DNA of 64,000 nt from Zoroaster sp. YZ-2022 (lineage: Eukaryota > Echinodermata > Asteroidea > Forcipulatida > Zoroasteridae): positions 6,386,001 through 6,450,000 of the forward strand of contig CM055823.1 in assembly GCA_029582265.1 (NCBI GenBank), written 5' to 3'. This document shows positions 53,719 through 64,000 of this stretch, piece by piece (positions within the stretch are counted from its first letter, which is position 1; each line of letters starts with the position of its first letter). The notes below the pieces were generated by a model, which saw only the letters and a program-made list of their open reading frames with translations, was not told where the DNA came from and made no database searches. Position numbers and translations under genes: made by a program.

Positions 53719-53962
53719 TGTATTTTCACTTTTTCACATAGTGGCATAATGTTTGCCCAATTTGTGAGGCCTCTCTTAGCCACCATAATAAGTGAAATTG
53801 GTCTGGTTCCAATAACTGCGTATACAATGTACTACGTATTTCACTGGGTGGCAAAAATGGGTTACAAAAAAAATAATAATAATAATTAAAATTAAATAAA
53901 GGTGTCACCGCAGATTTTGAAGCAGACCTATGACCAGAAACCGGATATTTTTTTTGCCTTAC
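53719..53962. repeat. Dispersed repeat (TTTGCCCAATTTGTGAGGCC)
   Basis: Parallel to 39205-39425 plus 39945-40040, here as one continuous copy ending GACCTATGACCAGAAACC. Confidence 0.65.
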
Positions 53963-54363
53963 AATGTTTACAACTTGGTGCATTTATCGTAGTGGTTTCT
54001 ATGAGAGTTTATTTTGTGGACTGCATTAAGGGCCTGATTTCACAGATCTGCTAAATTTTTTGCTTACTGTACGGTACGTTTTTCATTTCATAGTGCTGCG
54101 CACGAATTAAGCATAGAGAAAGGCACGCTAACTTGTCCATCGTTATTGCTCGAAAATCTGTGACGCAATACAAATCCATGGTGAACGCGCATGCGCCGCT
54201 CTGAATGTTCTCGCTAACCTGTGAAATACGCTTATGCTTAAAGCAATTATGTCTGCTACAGTTAGCAGGAGAATTTGCTTACGGGTAAGCAGCGCTATGA
54301 AATTGGGCCTGTTGATGACGTGTGTTATTTGCTTTGCACGATTCCTTGCCTATACATTATTAT

Positions 54364-54430
54364 TCCACAGACACTCGGAAAGCACTGAGTATACAGTGCT
54401 ATACACGTGTCGGTGTAGGATAATATAACC
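54364..54430 (+). mobile_element. Fragment of the tRNA-Thr-like SINE body
   Basis: CCACAGACACTCGGAAAGCA and CACTGAGTATACAGTGCTAT match the body at 13397-13440; the head is absent. Confidence 0.55.
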
Positions 54431-54876
54431 TGTTTGTCGCCTGATAACAAAACTTCCATCAAACTATACATTATTATGCACATCATTGCACGCTGGTTAG
54501 CCATAGCGCATTTCCATGCAAGGTTGCTGGGCAATCGAACAATGCGAACGTACCGGTGATTCAATTCGGTGAACTCCCAAAAATAACTTCCACACAATGG
54601 TGAGAGTGGGACCGTGGGAAGGCAGGTCTCTGCTAGAACAGCGTTGTATAGGCTACTCGGTGCTTTCGAGGCCTGCAACTGCCAGAGGATAGTTCGAAAT
54701 ACCTTGTCATTAGAGTAGGGTGGCCAACCGTGCTCTCTATAGACGTTTTAGATTATAATTCACTCTAAATGATTGAAACTATAATGACAAAATGTAGAGA
54801 GTGGTTAACCGTTTTATAACCAAGGGCCGAATTGTAATTGTCAAAAGTTAAGCTGCGCCGCAAGGAATAATAATGC

Positions 54877-54915
54877 CCTGAAGACGATCAGTGCATACTG
54901 ATCGAAACGTTTCCG
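54877..54915 (+). ncRNA. Hammerhead-like motif (CTGAAGA-hairpin-AAACG)
   Basis: CTGAAGA, then CGATCAGTGCATACTGATCG (perfect 8-bp stem), then AAACGTTTCC. If the C:G pair forms, the core G of GAAA is consumed, so this is a motif match only. Confidence 0.35.
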
Positions 54916-55153
54916 TTCTTCGGGTTAATGAATAGACAGACTTAATTAATGAATGACACTAAGACTAAATGAATATTCCAGTCCTCAAACATTGCGTCCG
55001 AGTTCAAATCCGAGTCCATGTCGGTGTCGATTCCGAATCCCGAGTCATCGAAAGCATGATGGTCAAGTACAAGTAGCAGTCCTTGTTCCTTTGAGCCCGT
55101 TCATTTGCGTTATGTCCCTTTTTCATGGAATCACCGTATAACAGTACGAAAAC

Positions 55154-55159
55154 TTTATT
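55154..55159 (-). promoter_or_regulatory. Candidate poly(A) signal AATAAA of the STELLO-like gene
   Basis: TTTATT on the + strand, about 415 bases after the stop. It is the first AATAAA on the minus strand that I see, and lies just beyond a hAT MITE. Confidence 0.4.
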
Positions 55160-55174
55160 TGTCATCCTACGATA

Positions 55175-55530
55175 TAAGCTTGAGCGATATCGATTTTTCA
55201 TTATTTGTTTATTCATGCACGCAGGACTGCTTGAGAGTCGATAATCACAGGTATGTACCCCTCTACAAGCGTCACAATAAATCTCAAATTCATTTGCAGA
55301 GTGTGTATGTACTTCGCTTTTGTTTCTCACTTCCAAAAGCTGAAAATACTGTTCTAGATTTGTTTCCATGGTACTGACTTGACTCACAATGTCGATTTTT
55401 TTTAATCGCGATATATTTTTTAAATTGCGATTTGCCGATATCTCGATAACTTTAAAAGGTTCTCGATATCGTAATCGAATAAAAAAAGGTGTCGCGATAT
55501 TCGATATCATCGTGTTATCGCCCAAGCTTA
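55175..55530. mobile_element. hAT-type MITE (GCTTGGGCGATA), copy 3
   Basis: Ends TAAGCTTGAGCGATA / TTATCGCCCAAGCTTA flanked by CTACGATA and CTACGATT (7 of 8 bases). It sits 44 bases after the stop codon of the STELLO-like gene, hence probably in its 3' UTR. Confidence 0.87.
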
Positions 55531-55574
55531 CTACGATTTAAAAATAATAATAAAAGGCGTTTCCACGTGTTCTT

Positions 55575-56894
55575 TTAATTCACATTTGGGAACACATAGC
55601 CCAGACAGGTAAGGTCCTGGATCCAAGCTTCGGTCAAGGAAACGTCACCAGCCTCGATAAATCCAAACTCATAAAGCTTAATTTGCAACTCGAACATTCT
55701 CTTTTGCAGAGAGGTTGACGTGGGATGTGAGTTCCACTTGAGGAGAAAGTTGGCGAGGTTGTCGGCTTTATAATAGAGGTCCATTTCGCTGTCAAAATCG
55801 GCCATGTAGTTGTGGGGGTTACGATGCTGCACAACGAACGGGGAGTGGAATGAAATACGCTTGCCAATGTCCCAGAGTAGCCGCTGCGTCAAGTAACTCC
55901 TCCAGATGTCCGACACTCTCCCGTGTACGGTGACGGGAAGCAGCATCCCCCAGAAGGCGTCCTGTGCGTGGAGGGTTGTCTGGGCGTTATACGGAGACAG
56001 GACTTTCTGTGGTACAACAAGCCGCACAGGCTTTACCGTAAATTCGTAAGGGAGTTTATTGGTCAGTCTGTAGATGGCGTCCACATCTGGATCGTGCTGA
56101 GCTAAAAACTGCACCAAGGCGATTTCGTCTGCTTTAGCTGGGCTCAGTTGCTGTTTCTTGGTGGCGTCATCCGTGATATGATTGAGAGGGAAACCTCTTG
56201 GCCAGATCTTGGTGTCCGGACCGAAAGCCGGATATGGATTCCAGACATAACCCTCTGTCTTCACAAGCTGGGGATCGGTCACTCCAAAGTCCGGCACAAC
56301 ATCGGCCAACGGTTCGTTGTCGTCGTCGGTATCGTAGATCAATTTCGCCCCGTGTTCAATGGCATACAGGTACCCGATGTTCTTGCGGCTAAAGTGATTC
56401 CACGGCAGAAGTTTGCATATTCGATACCCGCAACTTTCTTGTTGAACGACATCGAGATAATCGATATTGGGAATGTCCATCTTGACTGGGCCCTTCTTGT
56501 CAGCTACAACCACCATGCACCATCCCTTGAGTGAGCTTATTTTCTTCATTATATCGGTAGGCGGGAAGATCGTCGTAACCACTATCCAACGCTCACATTT
56601 TCGACCAGTATTGGAAGTACTGTATGGCTTGCACGACCCCTTAGTATCGACTGATATTCCACCATTAAACACACGTATTTGTTCGAGTTTATGAACCCGC
56701 CCAGTTGTCCCGTGGATATTTACCGATCTCTGAAGTTGCTCTTTCGTTGCTCCGCCAAAAAGCCACTTCGTTTGTTCAAAGTTAAATATCAGGAAAGTGA
56801 CGACTGTCAGACCTATTATCGTAGCGCCCAGCGAAACAACGCTGCGATGCTTCAGCATGATTGTAGCCATTTTAGAACCTTTACCGACAACCAT
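55575..56894 (-). CDS. DUF288/STELLO-like type II membrane glycosyltransferase
   Basis: 439 codons in one exon from ATG 56894 (context AATATGG). The frame is open upstream only to a TGA at 56948, where TTTCAG just before suggests a 5' UTR intron acceptor. Residues 1-18 are basic and cytosolic; 19-39 (VVSLGATIIGLTVVTFLIFNF region) form one transmembrane anchor, with the catalytic part in the lumen. Motifs: WIVVTTIFPPTD (103-114), NIGYLYAIEHGAKLIYDTDD (172-191), where DTDDDNEP resembles a DxD nucleotide-sugar/metal site. Plant STELLO proteins are Golgi glycosyltransferase-like factors; the animal relatives have no settled role. ARL1 lies divergently beyond 59766. Confidence 0.85.
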   Translation of the reverse strand: MVVGKGSKMATIMLKHRSVVSLGATIIGLTVVTFLIFNFEQTKWLFGGATKEQLQRSVNIHGTTGRVHKLEQIRVFNGGISVDTKGSCKPYSTSNTGRKCERWIVVTTIFPPTDIMKKISSLKGWCMVVVADKKGPVKMDIPNIDYLDVVQQESCGYRICKLLPWNHFSRKNIGYLYAIEHGAKLIYDTDDDNEPLADVVPDFGVTDPQLVKTEGYVWNPYPAFGPDTKIWPRGFPLNHITDDATKKQQLSPAKADEIALVQFLAQHDPDVDAIYRLTNKLPYEFTVKPVRLVVPQKVLSPYNAQTTLHAQDAFWGMLLPVTVHGRVSDIWRSYLTQRLLWDIGKRISFHSPFVVQHRNPHNYMADFDSEMDLYYKADNLANFLLKWNSHPTSTSLQKRMFELQIKLYEFGFIEAGDVSLTEAWIQDLTCLGYVFPNVN

Positions 56895-56945
56895 ATTATC
56901 CAAACCACTGGCAGGATTTCTTGGGAGTTGTTCTCTCACGTGCAC

Positions 56946-57430
56946 TCACTGAAACGGTCAATAGGCATGCATAAAGGTTAGCGTGTTTTGTTCGCCTGGC
57001 ATTGTTCGCCTGACTGAATAAGGTTCAATCGATAAAATTATACTGCCAAATGAACTTTTACAGCTGTCGGTACTGAATTACTAGTGGGATGTCGCATTCG
57101 CGAATATTTTCCCATCAAGTTCAAATAAATAAAAAATACTATTTTCGCGTCGATTTGTGGTAAAACCGTATGTTTATTTCAACTAGGCCTATCGCTAAGT
57201 AAGGTACAGAGTTCTGAAAAGAACATATTTTTCGGGCAAAGTTTATCTCAAGCGAGATTATGGTTCAGGAGAACCAATATTAGGCATGTCACAGGAAACA
57301 GTAATAAATCCTCAAATACCACAGCGTTACGTGTACCAATTTATAGTATACACAATTAGTCTCTAGATAATGATTCTTGTAATTTATGTTGCACCTCCAT
57401 TTTAAGTATTCAACATCATACTATGCATGC
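56946..57430. other. Upstream region of the STELLO-like gene
   Basis: Non-repetitive, AT-rich; expected to contain its promoter or 5' exon on the minus strand. No element could be assigned. Confidence 0.4.
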
Positions 57431-57437
57431 CAGTAAA

Positions 57438-57640
57438 CTCGCCACCTTGCAAACTCGCCCCTTACAGTCTCGCCCCTTATAAACTCGCCCCCTGACAAAC
57501 TCGCCCCCTGTTGGTACAAACTCGCCCCTCACAAACTCGCCACTGACAAACTCGCCCCCTGTTGGTACAAACTCGCCCCTTACGAACTTGCCCCTGACAT
57601 ACTCGCCCCCAGTTGGTACAAACTCGCCCCTCGCAAAGTA
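57438..57640 (+). repeat. CTCGCCCC minisatellite
   Basis: About eleven units of ACAAACTCGCCCC, several followed by CTGTTGGTACAAACTCGCC, giving a compound period of about 52 bases. Confidence 0.9.
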
Positions 57641-57677
57641 CCCTTTTCATTTATCTCATAAAAGTTAAAGATTGTGT

Positions 57678-58050
57678 AAGGGTTGTGCATTTTCGGATAT
57701 TTTTGGAACCGGATACCCGAAATGAGGAAACTTCAGATACCCGGATACCCGTTTTCATTTTGGTGGTGCACAAATACATGTACTGTAAATAGTAACAAAT
57801 TGACTTTTATAATACAGAGGATACCATACTTAAATCGATCTTTTCTTTATTGGAGTGCAATCTCTTGAATTTAAAGATAATTGCCTGTAAAAGTGTAAAC
57901 ATTACATTGTTCAAGAGTCACAGATTTCTGTTCGCACCGCTCAAATGTTAAGTCCGAATTTTAAAAAGACGTTTACGGGTAATTGGAACCGAAAATGGAA
58001 CCGGGTAATGACCGTTTCGGTTGGGTATCCGGGTACCCGGCACAGCCCTA
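57678..58050. mobile_element. MITE (AGGGTTGTGC...GCACAGCCCTA), copy 2
   Basis: Inverted ends with GGATACCCGAAAT and GGGTATCCGGGTACCCGG motifs; shares TTGACTTTTATAATACAGAG with 42737-42954. Confidence 0.72.
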
Positions 58051-58374
58051 TTTTTGTATTTTGTTTGTAAAGTCATAAATATTGTACTGTTTGGTGTAAA
58101 ATTTGGAGTTTCTATTTACGCAAAAAAAAAAAAAAACAAAAAAAAAAAAAAACATTCCTGGATTCCTGTATTCCTGACTACAAAAATAGCGGGAAAGTTT
58201 TTGAGACATCGATCCTTTATGTTCAAGTTGTGCATACACAGTGGCACAAAGAATAGATGACAGACAAAATACAGGGATAATTGTGTATAAAAGTAATGGG
58301 ATTTTCTGTTTTCAATATGCTATTCGAAAAGAATGTCCATGTACATGGACACCGAATCATTGTTAATTCCCAAG

Positions 58375-59086
<712 letters not shown>

Positions 59087-59097
59087 GTTGAAAATCA

Positions 59098-59456
59098 TGA
59101 GTGCCATGGTCGAGCGGATTTGTGTTCTGATGGCTGAGTCGTCAGAATGTGGGTTCGAATCCCAGCCACGACCGGGGTGCTTGTGTCCTTGAGCAAGACA
59201 CTTTACCATAATTGCTTTTCTCCACCCAGGGGTAAATGAGTACCTGTGAGGGCAGAGCTGGTTGTTGTGTTTGATTAGCCCTATATGCGCTGTAATGGCA
59301 GCAATTGAGCTGTATACTCCCCCAGGGAGCTGAGATGGTTTCAGGAATGATTTATGAGCCTGTTGAGCAGGGGTGATAATATAATGCGCCTTGAGCACCA
59401 GTTTGGTGGATACGTGTGCTATATAATTAAGTCCACATTATTATTATTATTATTAA
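59098..59456 (+). mobile_element. tRNA-Leu-headed SINE, copy 5
   Basis: Head GTGCCATGGTCGAGCGG, box B GGTTCGAATCCCAGCC, body, 3' end GCGCCTTGAGCACCAGTTTG and ATT tail. Inserted at the LINE tail. Confidence 0.9.
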
Positions 59457-59765
59457 GATAACCAAAACATACTCTGGAATTACAATAGCAGTTATCGTGA
59501 AGTACACGTTAGAAAATGATCAGTGTTCAGAACATGACGTCATCGTTTACCTGACACGTTGGATTCAATGCAATGGCATACGAGATACAACTGAACGAAG
59601 TCGATGATATAATTTTTCATAAATGAACTTCAATGATTTATGTGCATGGGATGAAAAGTCCCTGTGATTTTTAAGGTCTTGTTTGGTTTTAGTATATATT
59701 TATATAAACTGGTACAGTGAACCTGGAAGATCTGGTTGTTTTCATGCAGACGGTATTTAATTAAA

Positions 59766-59769
59766 ATGG
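59766..59769 (+). CDS. ARL1: ARL1 proposed first coding exon (ATGG)
   Basis: AAAATGG followed by the consensus donor gtgagt. The phase fits exon 2 exactly. The call rests on fit alone because four bases carry no homology. Confidence 0.55.
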
Positions 59770-61174
59770 GTGAGTTTTTGTGCATAACGTTACGAGAAGC
59801 CGGCATATCCCCCGACACACAGTATAGAGTATGTTGTGACCTCGACCAAAACAACTAACTTGAACATTTGCTCGACCCCAGTGCAATATCTCTTGCCATT
59901 TATTTGTTATACCTCAATATAAGTCATAACATCAGATCAGGAGTAACTATAGAATGCAGGGCCAAATTTTTCCCTTTTTCTGAATTTGACCTGGGAACCG
60001 CAGATTTTGTGTATTTTTAAGTCAGATTACGTAAATTTATAAAGAAGTAACCTTCTGGGGTAGAATGTCGTATCTGGCCGCCACTATTTTTCATTCAATA
60101 TAACCAATAATGGTAAGGTGGAGAACATATGGATGATGATGGACATATACTTCAAATTATTCCAGGATATTTATTTCATGAAAAATCAGGCATTTTTGGT
60201 ACTACGATGACTTCCTCAGTCATGTCAGTCTGATCTTGTAAACTCCACAATTAGTGACCAACACAGTCATTGTACATACATAGTGGCAACTATAATAGGA
60301 TCCTTCTATTTTCTGAAGGGGAGGATTTTTTTTAGAAGGGAATCAAGTCCGAAAACCATCATAAAAGTGGATTTTAAAGATAGTTTTCGCTTTCTTTACC
60401 ATCAAAAACCGATAGAATGATTTTTTAACTGGTTAGTGGTTGCAAAAAAAAATCCAAAAAAGCCCTTAAAAAGTGGCGGCCAGATACGACATTCTTTCCA
60501 AAAAGATCAATATATTTCAACATGTTTATTTTTTTTAAAGGGTAGAATGTCGTATCCGACCGCCACTTTTTCCCATTACAAAAAATGTAAATATAACCAA
60601 TAATGTAATCTTACCTACCGAGTAAGGTGGAGAACATATGGATGATGATAGACATATACTTCAAATTATTCCAGGATATTTATTTCATGAAAAACCAGGC
60701 ATTTTTGGTATACGATGACTTCCTCAGTCATGTCAGTCTGATCTTGTAAACTCCCCAATTAGTGACCAACACAGTCATTGTACATGCGCAGTGACAACTA
60801 TAATAGGATCCTTCTATTTTCTGAAGGGGAGGCTTTTTTTAGAAGGGAAATAAAGTCCGAAAACCATCATAAAAGTGGATTTTAAAGATAGTTTTTGCTT
60901 TCTCTACCACCAAAAATCGATAAAATCATTTTTAACTGGTTAGTGGTTGCCAAAAAATTGCCAAAAAACCCTTAAAAAGTGGCGGTCGGATACGACATTC
61001 TTTGCTAATATTAATAATTGTTTTCTTCTTTTCCAGGGGGCTTTTTTAGCAGTATATTCTCAAGCCTTTTTGGCTCCAAAGAGCTAAGAATTCTCATTCT
61101 TGGTTTAGACGGTGCTGGCAAAACAACCATTCTTTACCGTCTTCATGTTGGGGAAGTAGTCACAACAATACCAA
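59766..61174 (+). CDS. ARL1: ARL1, ARF-like small GTPase, first two coding exons (3' part beyond window)
   Basis: Exon 2 (61037-61174) reads [20 protein letters not shown] then [20 protein letters not shown] to TTIP plus one base, donor gtaagt; nearly identical to animal ARL1. It contains the P-loop GLDGAGKT. Exon 1 is proposed as ATGG at 59766-59769 before gtgagt: joined to GGGGC it gives MGGFFSS, with Gly2 available for myristoylation. ARL1 recruits GRIP-domain golgins at the trans-Golgi. The intron between contains two MITE A copies. No further ARL1 exon is found to 64000. Confidence 0.88.
60059..60499 (-). mobile_element. MITE family A, copy 4
   Basis: GGTAGAATGTCGTATCTGGC to CAGATACGACATTCTTTCC in the ARL1 intron. 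Confidence 0.86.
60541..61003 (-). mobile_element. MITE family A, copy 5
   Basis: GGTAGAATGTCGTATCCGAC to GTCGGATACGACATTCTTT, same orientation as copy 4 and 41 bases from it. Confidence 0.88.
61037..61174 (+). CDS. ARL1: ARL1 exon 2 with P-loop
   Basis: Acceptor TCTTTTCCAG ends at 61036, 33 bases after the end of a MITE A copy. 2 + 45 codons + 1 base. The split Thr of TIPT completes in the missing exon 3. Confidence 0.95.
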
Positions 61175-61274
61175 GTAAGTCGAGCAAGTTAAGGCTGTAC
61201 GTTTTCGGTTATTTCAGGAACCGGATACCCGAAATTGGAAATCTTTGGATACCCGGGTACCCGTAAACAATTTT

Positions 61275-61936
61275 CAGGCCTGGAATTACACGGCGGCCAC
61301 GACGGCCATGGCCGTCGATGCCCTTGTAACTGGCCGTGGTGCCCCTCAAGAAAATACCATCTTCACGGCCATAATTGCCGTGCCCTTTTCCCCCCTTGGC
61401 CGTCGTGCCCTTTTAATATAATTTCAATTTTTACATACATTTCTATTTTCGGGCGACGATGTATCTTATATCCAGTGCAATCCATTCACGAGTCAGAGTC
61501 TCGCAACACACGTATCGTGATTTCCCTTCCGCAAACGTAAACACTGCACACACGAACAGAGGGCGCTGTTGCTGTACAAGCGCCCTCTATCGGTGGAGTT
61601 TTCACGCCGTGTATAAATCACATGGTATACGACGTGTGCAGCTGGTTTGTGAATGGAAAACTTTTAACGTATGAAAAAGCTATCGTAGCATTGCTCGAAA
61701 AACTTTGAGAAAATTAATCATCTTGGACAGTACACATATTCAATAAAGAGGCCTTTAAAAAATAAATTAAAAACCAACAGAAAACCAAACAACTTCGTGC
61801 ATATAGTTAGTTGTAATAACTTAATGGCCTTCGTGCCTTTTCTATTTTTCATAATTTGGCCTTGGTGCCCTCCAAAATTTGGCTTGCTCCAAGGCCAAAG
61901 TGGCCTTGCCCTAAAAAAATTGTAATTCCAGGCCTG
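61275..61936. mobile_element. 662-bp MITE with CAGGCCTGGAATTACA termini
   Basis: 16-bp perfect terminal inverted repeats, CAGGCCTGGAATTACA and its inverse; AATTTT on both sides. Interior with GGCCGTSGTGCC-type repeats. hAT-like ends (inference). It interrupts a fragment of the GGTATCCGG MITE. Confidence 0.82.
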
Positions 61937-62186
61937 AATTTTGTAAAAACACATTAACCCTCCTACTCCAGCTGCACTTTAGCTCTAACTCCCTAGGCAT
62001 TGTACTAAAACAATAAAAATCCTTCAAAATCCTCCAACTGGCTTTGTTGTCTAGGGAGTTAGGGTTAGTGGGAAGTTGCTATAGAGGTCAAAACCAGTCA
62101 ACTGCCTGTTTTGACTGTTGACCCAAATGTGCACACACGGGCATTTTTGAATGGTTTTTACTGTCATTTTGACCACCCTGAACAAT

Positions 62187-62282
62187 GATGAGCAGGGGTA
62201 ATAATGTAATGCGCCTTGAGCACCAGTTTGGTGGATACGTGCGCCATATAAGTCTACATTATTATTATTATTATTATTATTA
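62187..62282 (+). mobile_element. SINE 3' tail fragment
   Basis: GAGCAGGGGTAATAATGTAA to an ATT tail; 5'-truncated copy of the tRNA-Leu SINE. The P4 copy at 46327 shows the empty site (GAACAATACCAGACAATG). Confidence 0.85.
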
Positions 62283-62383
62283 CAAGACAATGGTTTTACG
62301 AGTCAAAAACGGTTGACTCATTTTGACCTGTAAATTTTGACCTTACTACACGTAAAATTTGACTTTTAAGTGCACTAGATATA

Positions 62384-63208
62384 CACTCCTCAAAATAAAA
62401 TAAGGGTCAAAAGTATTTTTGTGAAAAATGTTGACCAAGTCAGGACATAGAAACATTTTTAGTAAGGGTAATGGGCTAAAGGTTGCTCTGCAACATTTTA
62501 AGCACTTTTCACATGGTTTGCATGTCTATTGGCTTAGAAACTGACAGATCATGTGACAAGACACAAAAATGCTGATAACAGGTTCATGATGTCGCAATCA
62601 AGTTTGGCACATCTGCTTTATTTCTTTTGTGGGGTGTTACTGAGATGTTGTCAACAGGATTCAACACTGGGTACACAGTACAGTCCATGAGGAGGTGTTG
62701 TACGGAATGTGTGCGAGTCAGGGGTCATGCAACCTCATACTGACATTAACTTTAAGTCTCAAAACATACAGAAATAATGTTGATTTGTCAAAGTTTATGA
62801 CAGGGAGAGAATATCAACTGGTGGGAAAGCCTTCAAAATAGGGAGGGGGCTCAAGGGGTCCCCTCATCCCTACAGCTTCCATGCTGGTTAACCCACTGTT
62901 TAACTTTACTCTATCAAGTGCAGAATGCTATTGATTATGTGTTGGGAATCTCATTAAGTCTTGAAGAAAAATAAAGCAGATGTGCCAAACTTGATTGCGA
63001 CATCATGAACCTGTTATCAGCATTTTTGTGTCTTGTCACATGATCTGTCAGTTTCTAAGCCAATAGACATGCAACCCATGTGAAAAGTGCTTAAAATGTT
63101 GCAGAGCAACCTTTAGCCCATTACCCTTACTAAAAATGTTTCTATGTCCTGACTTGGTCAACATTTTTCACAAAAATACTTTTGACCCTTATTTTATTTT
63201 GAGGAGTG
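62384..63208. mobile_element. 825-bp TA-flanked element with about 250-bp inverted arms
   Basis: CACTCCTCAAAATAAAATAA at the left, its inverse at the right, TA on both sides (62382-62383, 63209-63210). Tc1/mariner-like target (inference). The arms pair through GATGTCGCAATCAAGTTTGG. No transposase frame. Confidence 0.9.
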
Positions 63209-63409
63209 TACCTTGGCAAATATATCAACATTTTGACCGATTTTGACCGATGTTGACCCTTGTAGTAGTAGGAGGGTTAATACTCCCGAATGTATAAAAT
63301 AACCAATACGAAGACAGTTTCTCTTGTTTTATTAGAGTCACAATAAATGTGGACCTAACCCTTGTATACATGTAGTCTCCAAAATGCCACAAAAACTTGT
63401 GTCTGCTAA

Positions 63410-64000
63410 ATACACAATGCTTTTTCTATGCATGCCTTAAAATATTGCATACTGTACACAAGAGTGGTACATGGATACCCCAAAATGCCCCTGGGACAAA
63501 AACAAAGTGTTCTGACCTTCACACAAACCGAGTGTGCCCCAGTGTTGCCACATGGTATTTTGTGGATAACTCCTGCTATATGTACAGCGCATTTTGCAGT
63601 GAAACAAAGCAGGTGGCCGCTTCAGTTTACCTCATCTCTTTGAAGTGCCTTGGGGAATGCCATTAACCCTCCTATTATCAGTGTAGTTCTTTACAAAGTG
63701 GACCCATACTTCAAAATGTCTCAACTGGGACATATTGTGGTACGCACTTTCTTATCTAATGATTAATGGCATAGCCCAAGGCTCTTCAGAGAGATGAGGT
63801 AAACTGAAGCAGCCACCTGCTTTGTTTCATTGCAAGGCTAACTTGAAATAAACCAGTGTAGTAACTTGGGGTATACACATACTGTGTGAAGGTCAGAACA
63901 CTTTGTTTTTGTCCCATACCCAGGGGCATTTTGGGGTATCCATGCACCATTCTTGTGTACAGTATGCAATATTTTGAGGCATGCATACAACAAGCATTGT
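63410..64000. repeat. Large inverted repeat truncated by the window end
   Basis: 63412-63655 (ACAATGCTTTTTCTATGCAT to AGTTTACCTCATCTCT) is mirrored at 63795-64000 (GAGATGAGGTAAACTGAAGC to ACAAGCATTGT). TTAACCCTCCTATTATCAG at 63663 is a TTAA MITE end in the spacer. Confidence 0.82.

Larger units (their letters stand above)
61954..63280. mobile_element. TTAA MITE family P4, copy with three insertions
   Basis: TTAACCCTCCTACTCC to GTAGTAGGAGGGTTAA. It contains a P3 fragment (about 61978-62066), a SINE 3' tail (62187-62282) and the TA-flanked element (62384-63208). Confidence 0.82.

Overview
The window is a repeat-dense piece of animal nuclear DNA. Genes are split into short exons by large introns, with GT/AG junctions that I could phase exactly. 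Dispersed repeats (tRNA-headed SINEs, LINE ends, TTAA-flanked and hAT-type MITEs, minisatellites) fill most of the rest. The protein matches are metazoan and the repeat style is that of a marine invertebrate. A deuterostome such as an echinoderm or hemichordate is my guess; no single sequence proves it.

Layout. (1) 1275-20896, + strand: twelve exons of a cytosolic non-specific dipeptidase (CNDP2-type M20 metallopeptidase), complete except for the first few codons. One exon has spawned an exon-derived tandem array in the next intron. (2) 24277-28635: a 4.36-kb DNA transposon with terminal inverted repeats of about 410 bp. It carries three ORFs of a widespread uncharacterised family, the last a FEN1/XPG-like nuclease, and it is nested inside an older palindromic MITE. 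(3) 32411-51271, - strand: ten exons of an SR splicing factor (RRM, one CCHC zinc knuckle, RS domain; 282 aa as reconstructed). It has a 12-nt exon, a tandem-duplicated RS exon and several minisatellites in its introns. (4) 55575-56894, - strand: a coding region in one exon for a DUF288/STELLO-like type II membrane glycosyltransferase. (5) 59766-61174, + strand: the first two coding exons of ARL1, whose remaining exons lie beyond the window.

The host genes do not form a pathway. They are neighbouring housekeeping-type genes, and ARL1 and the STELLO-like protein are both expected at the Golgi. The mobile DNA ties the window together. At least five TTAA-flanked MITE families, two hAT-type MITE families, a 1.36-kb hAT derivative with an 8-bp target duplication, tRNA-Leu- and tRNA-Thr-derived SINEs, and nested insertions whose empty sites are preserved in paralogous copies let several insertion events be read directly.

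The strongest candidates for something new are the long-TIR element with the FEN1-like nuclease, the exon-derived satellite in the dipeptidase gene, and a 70-bp satellite that appears to have grown out of a SINE promoter head. Everything here comes from reading the sequence by eye; identities and copy numbers are approximate.
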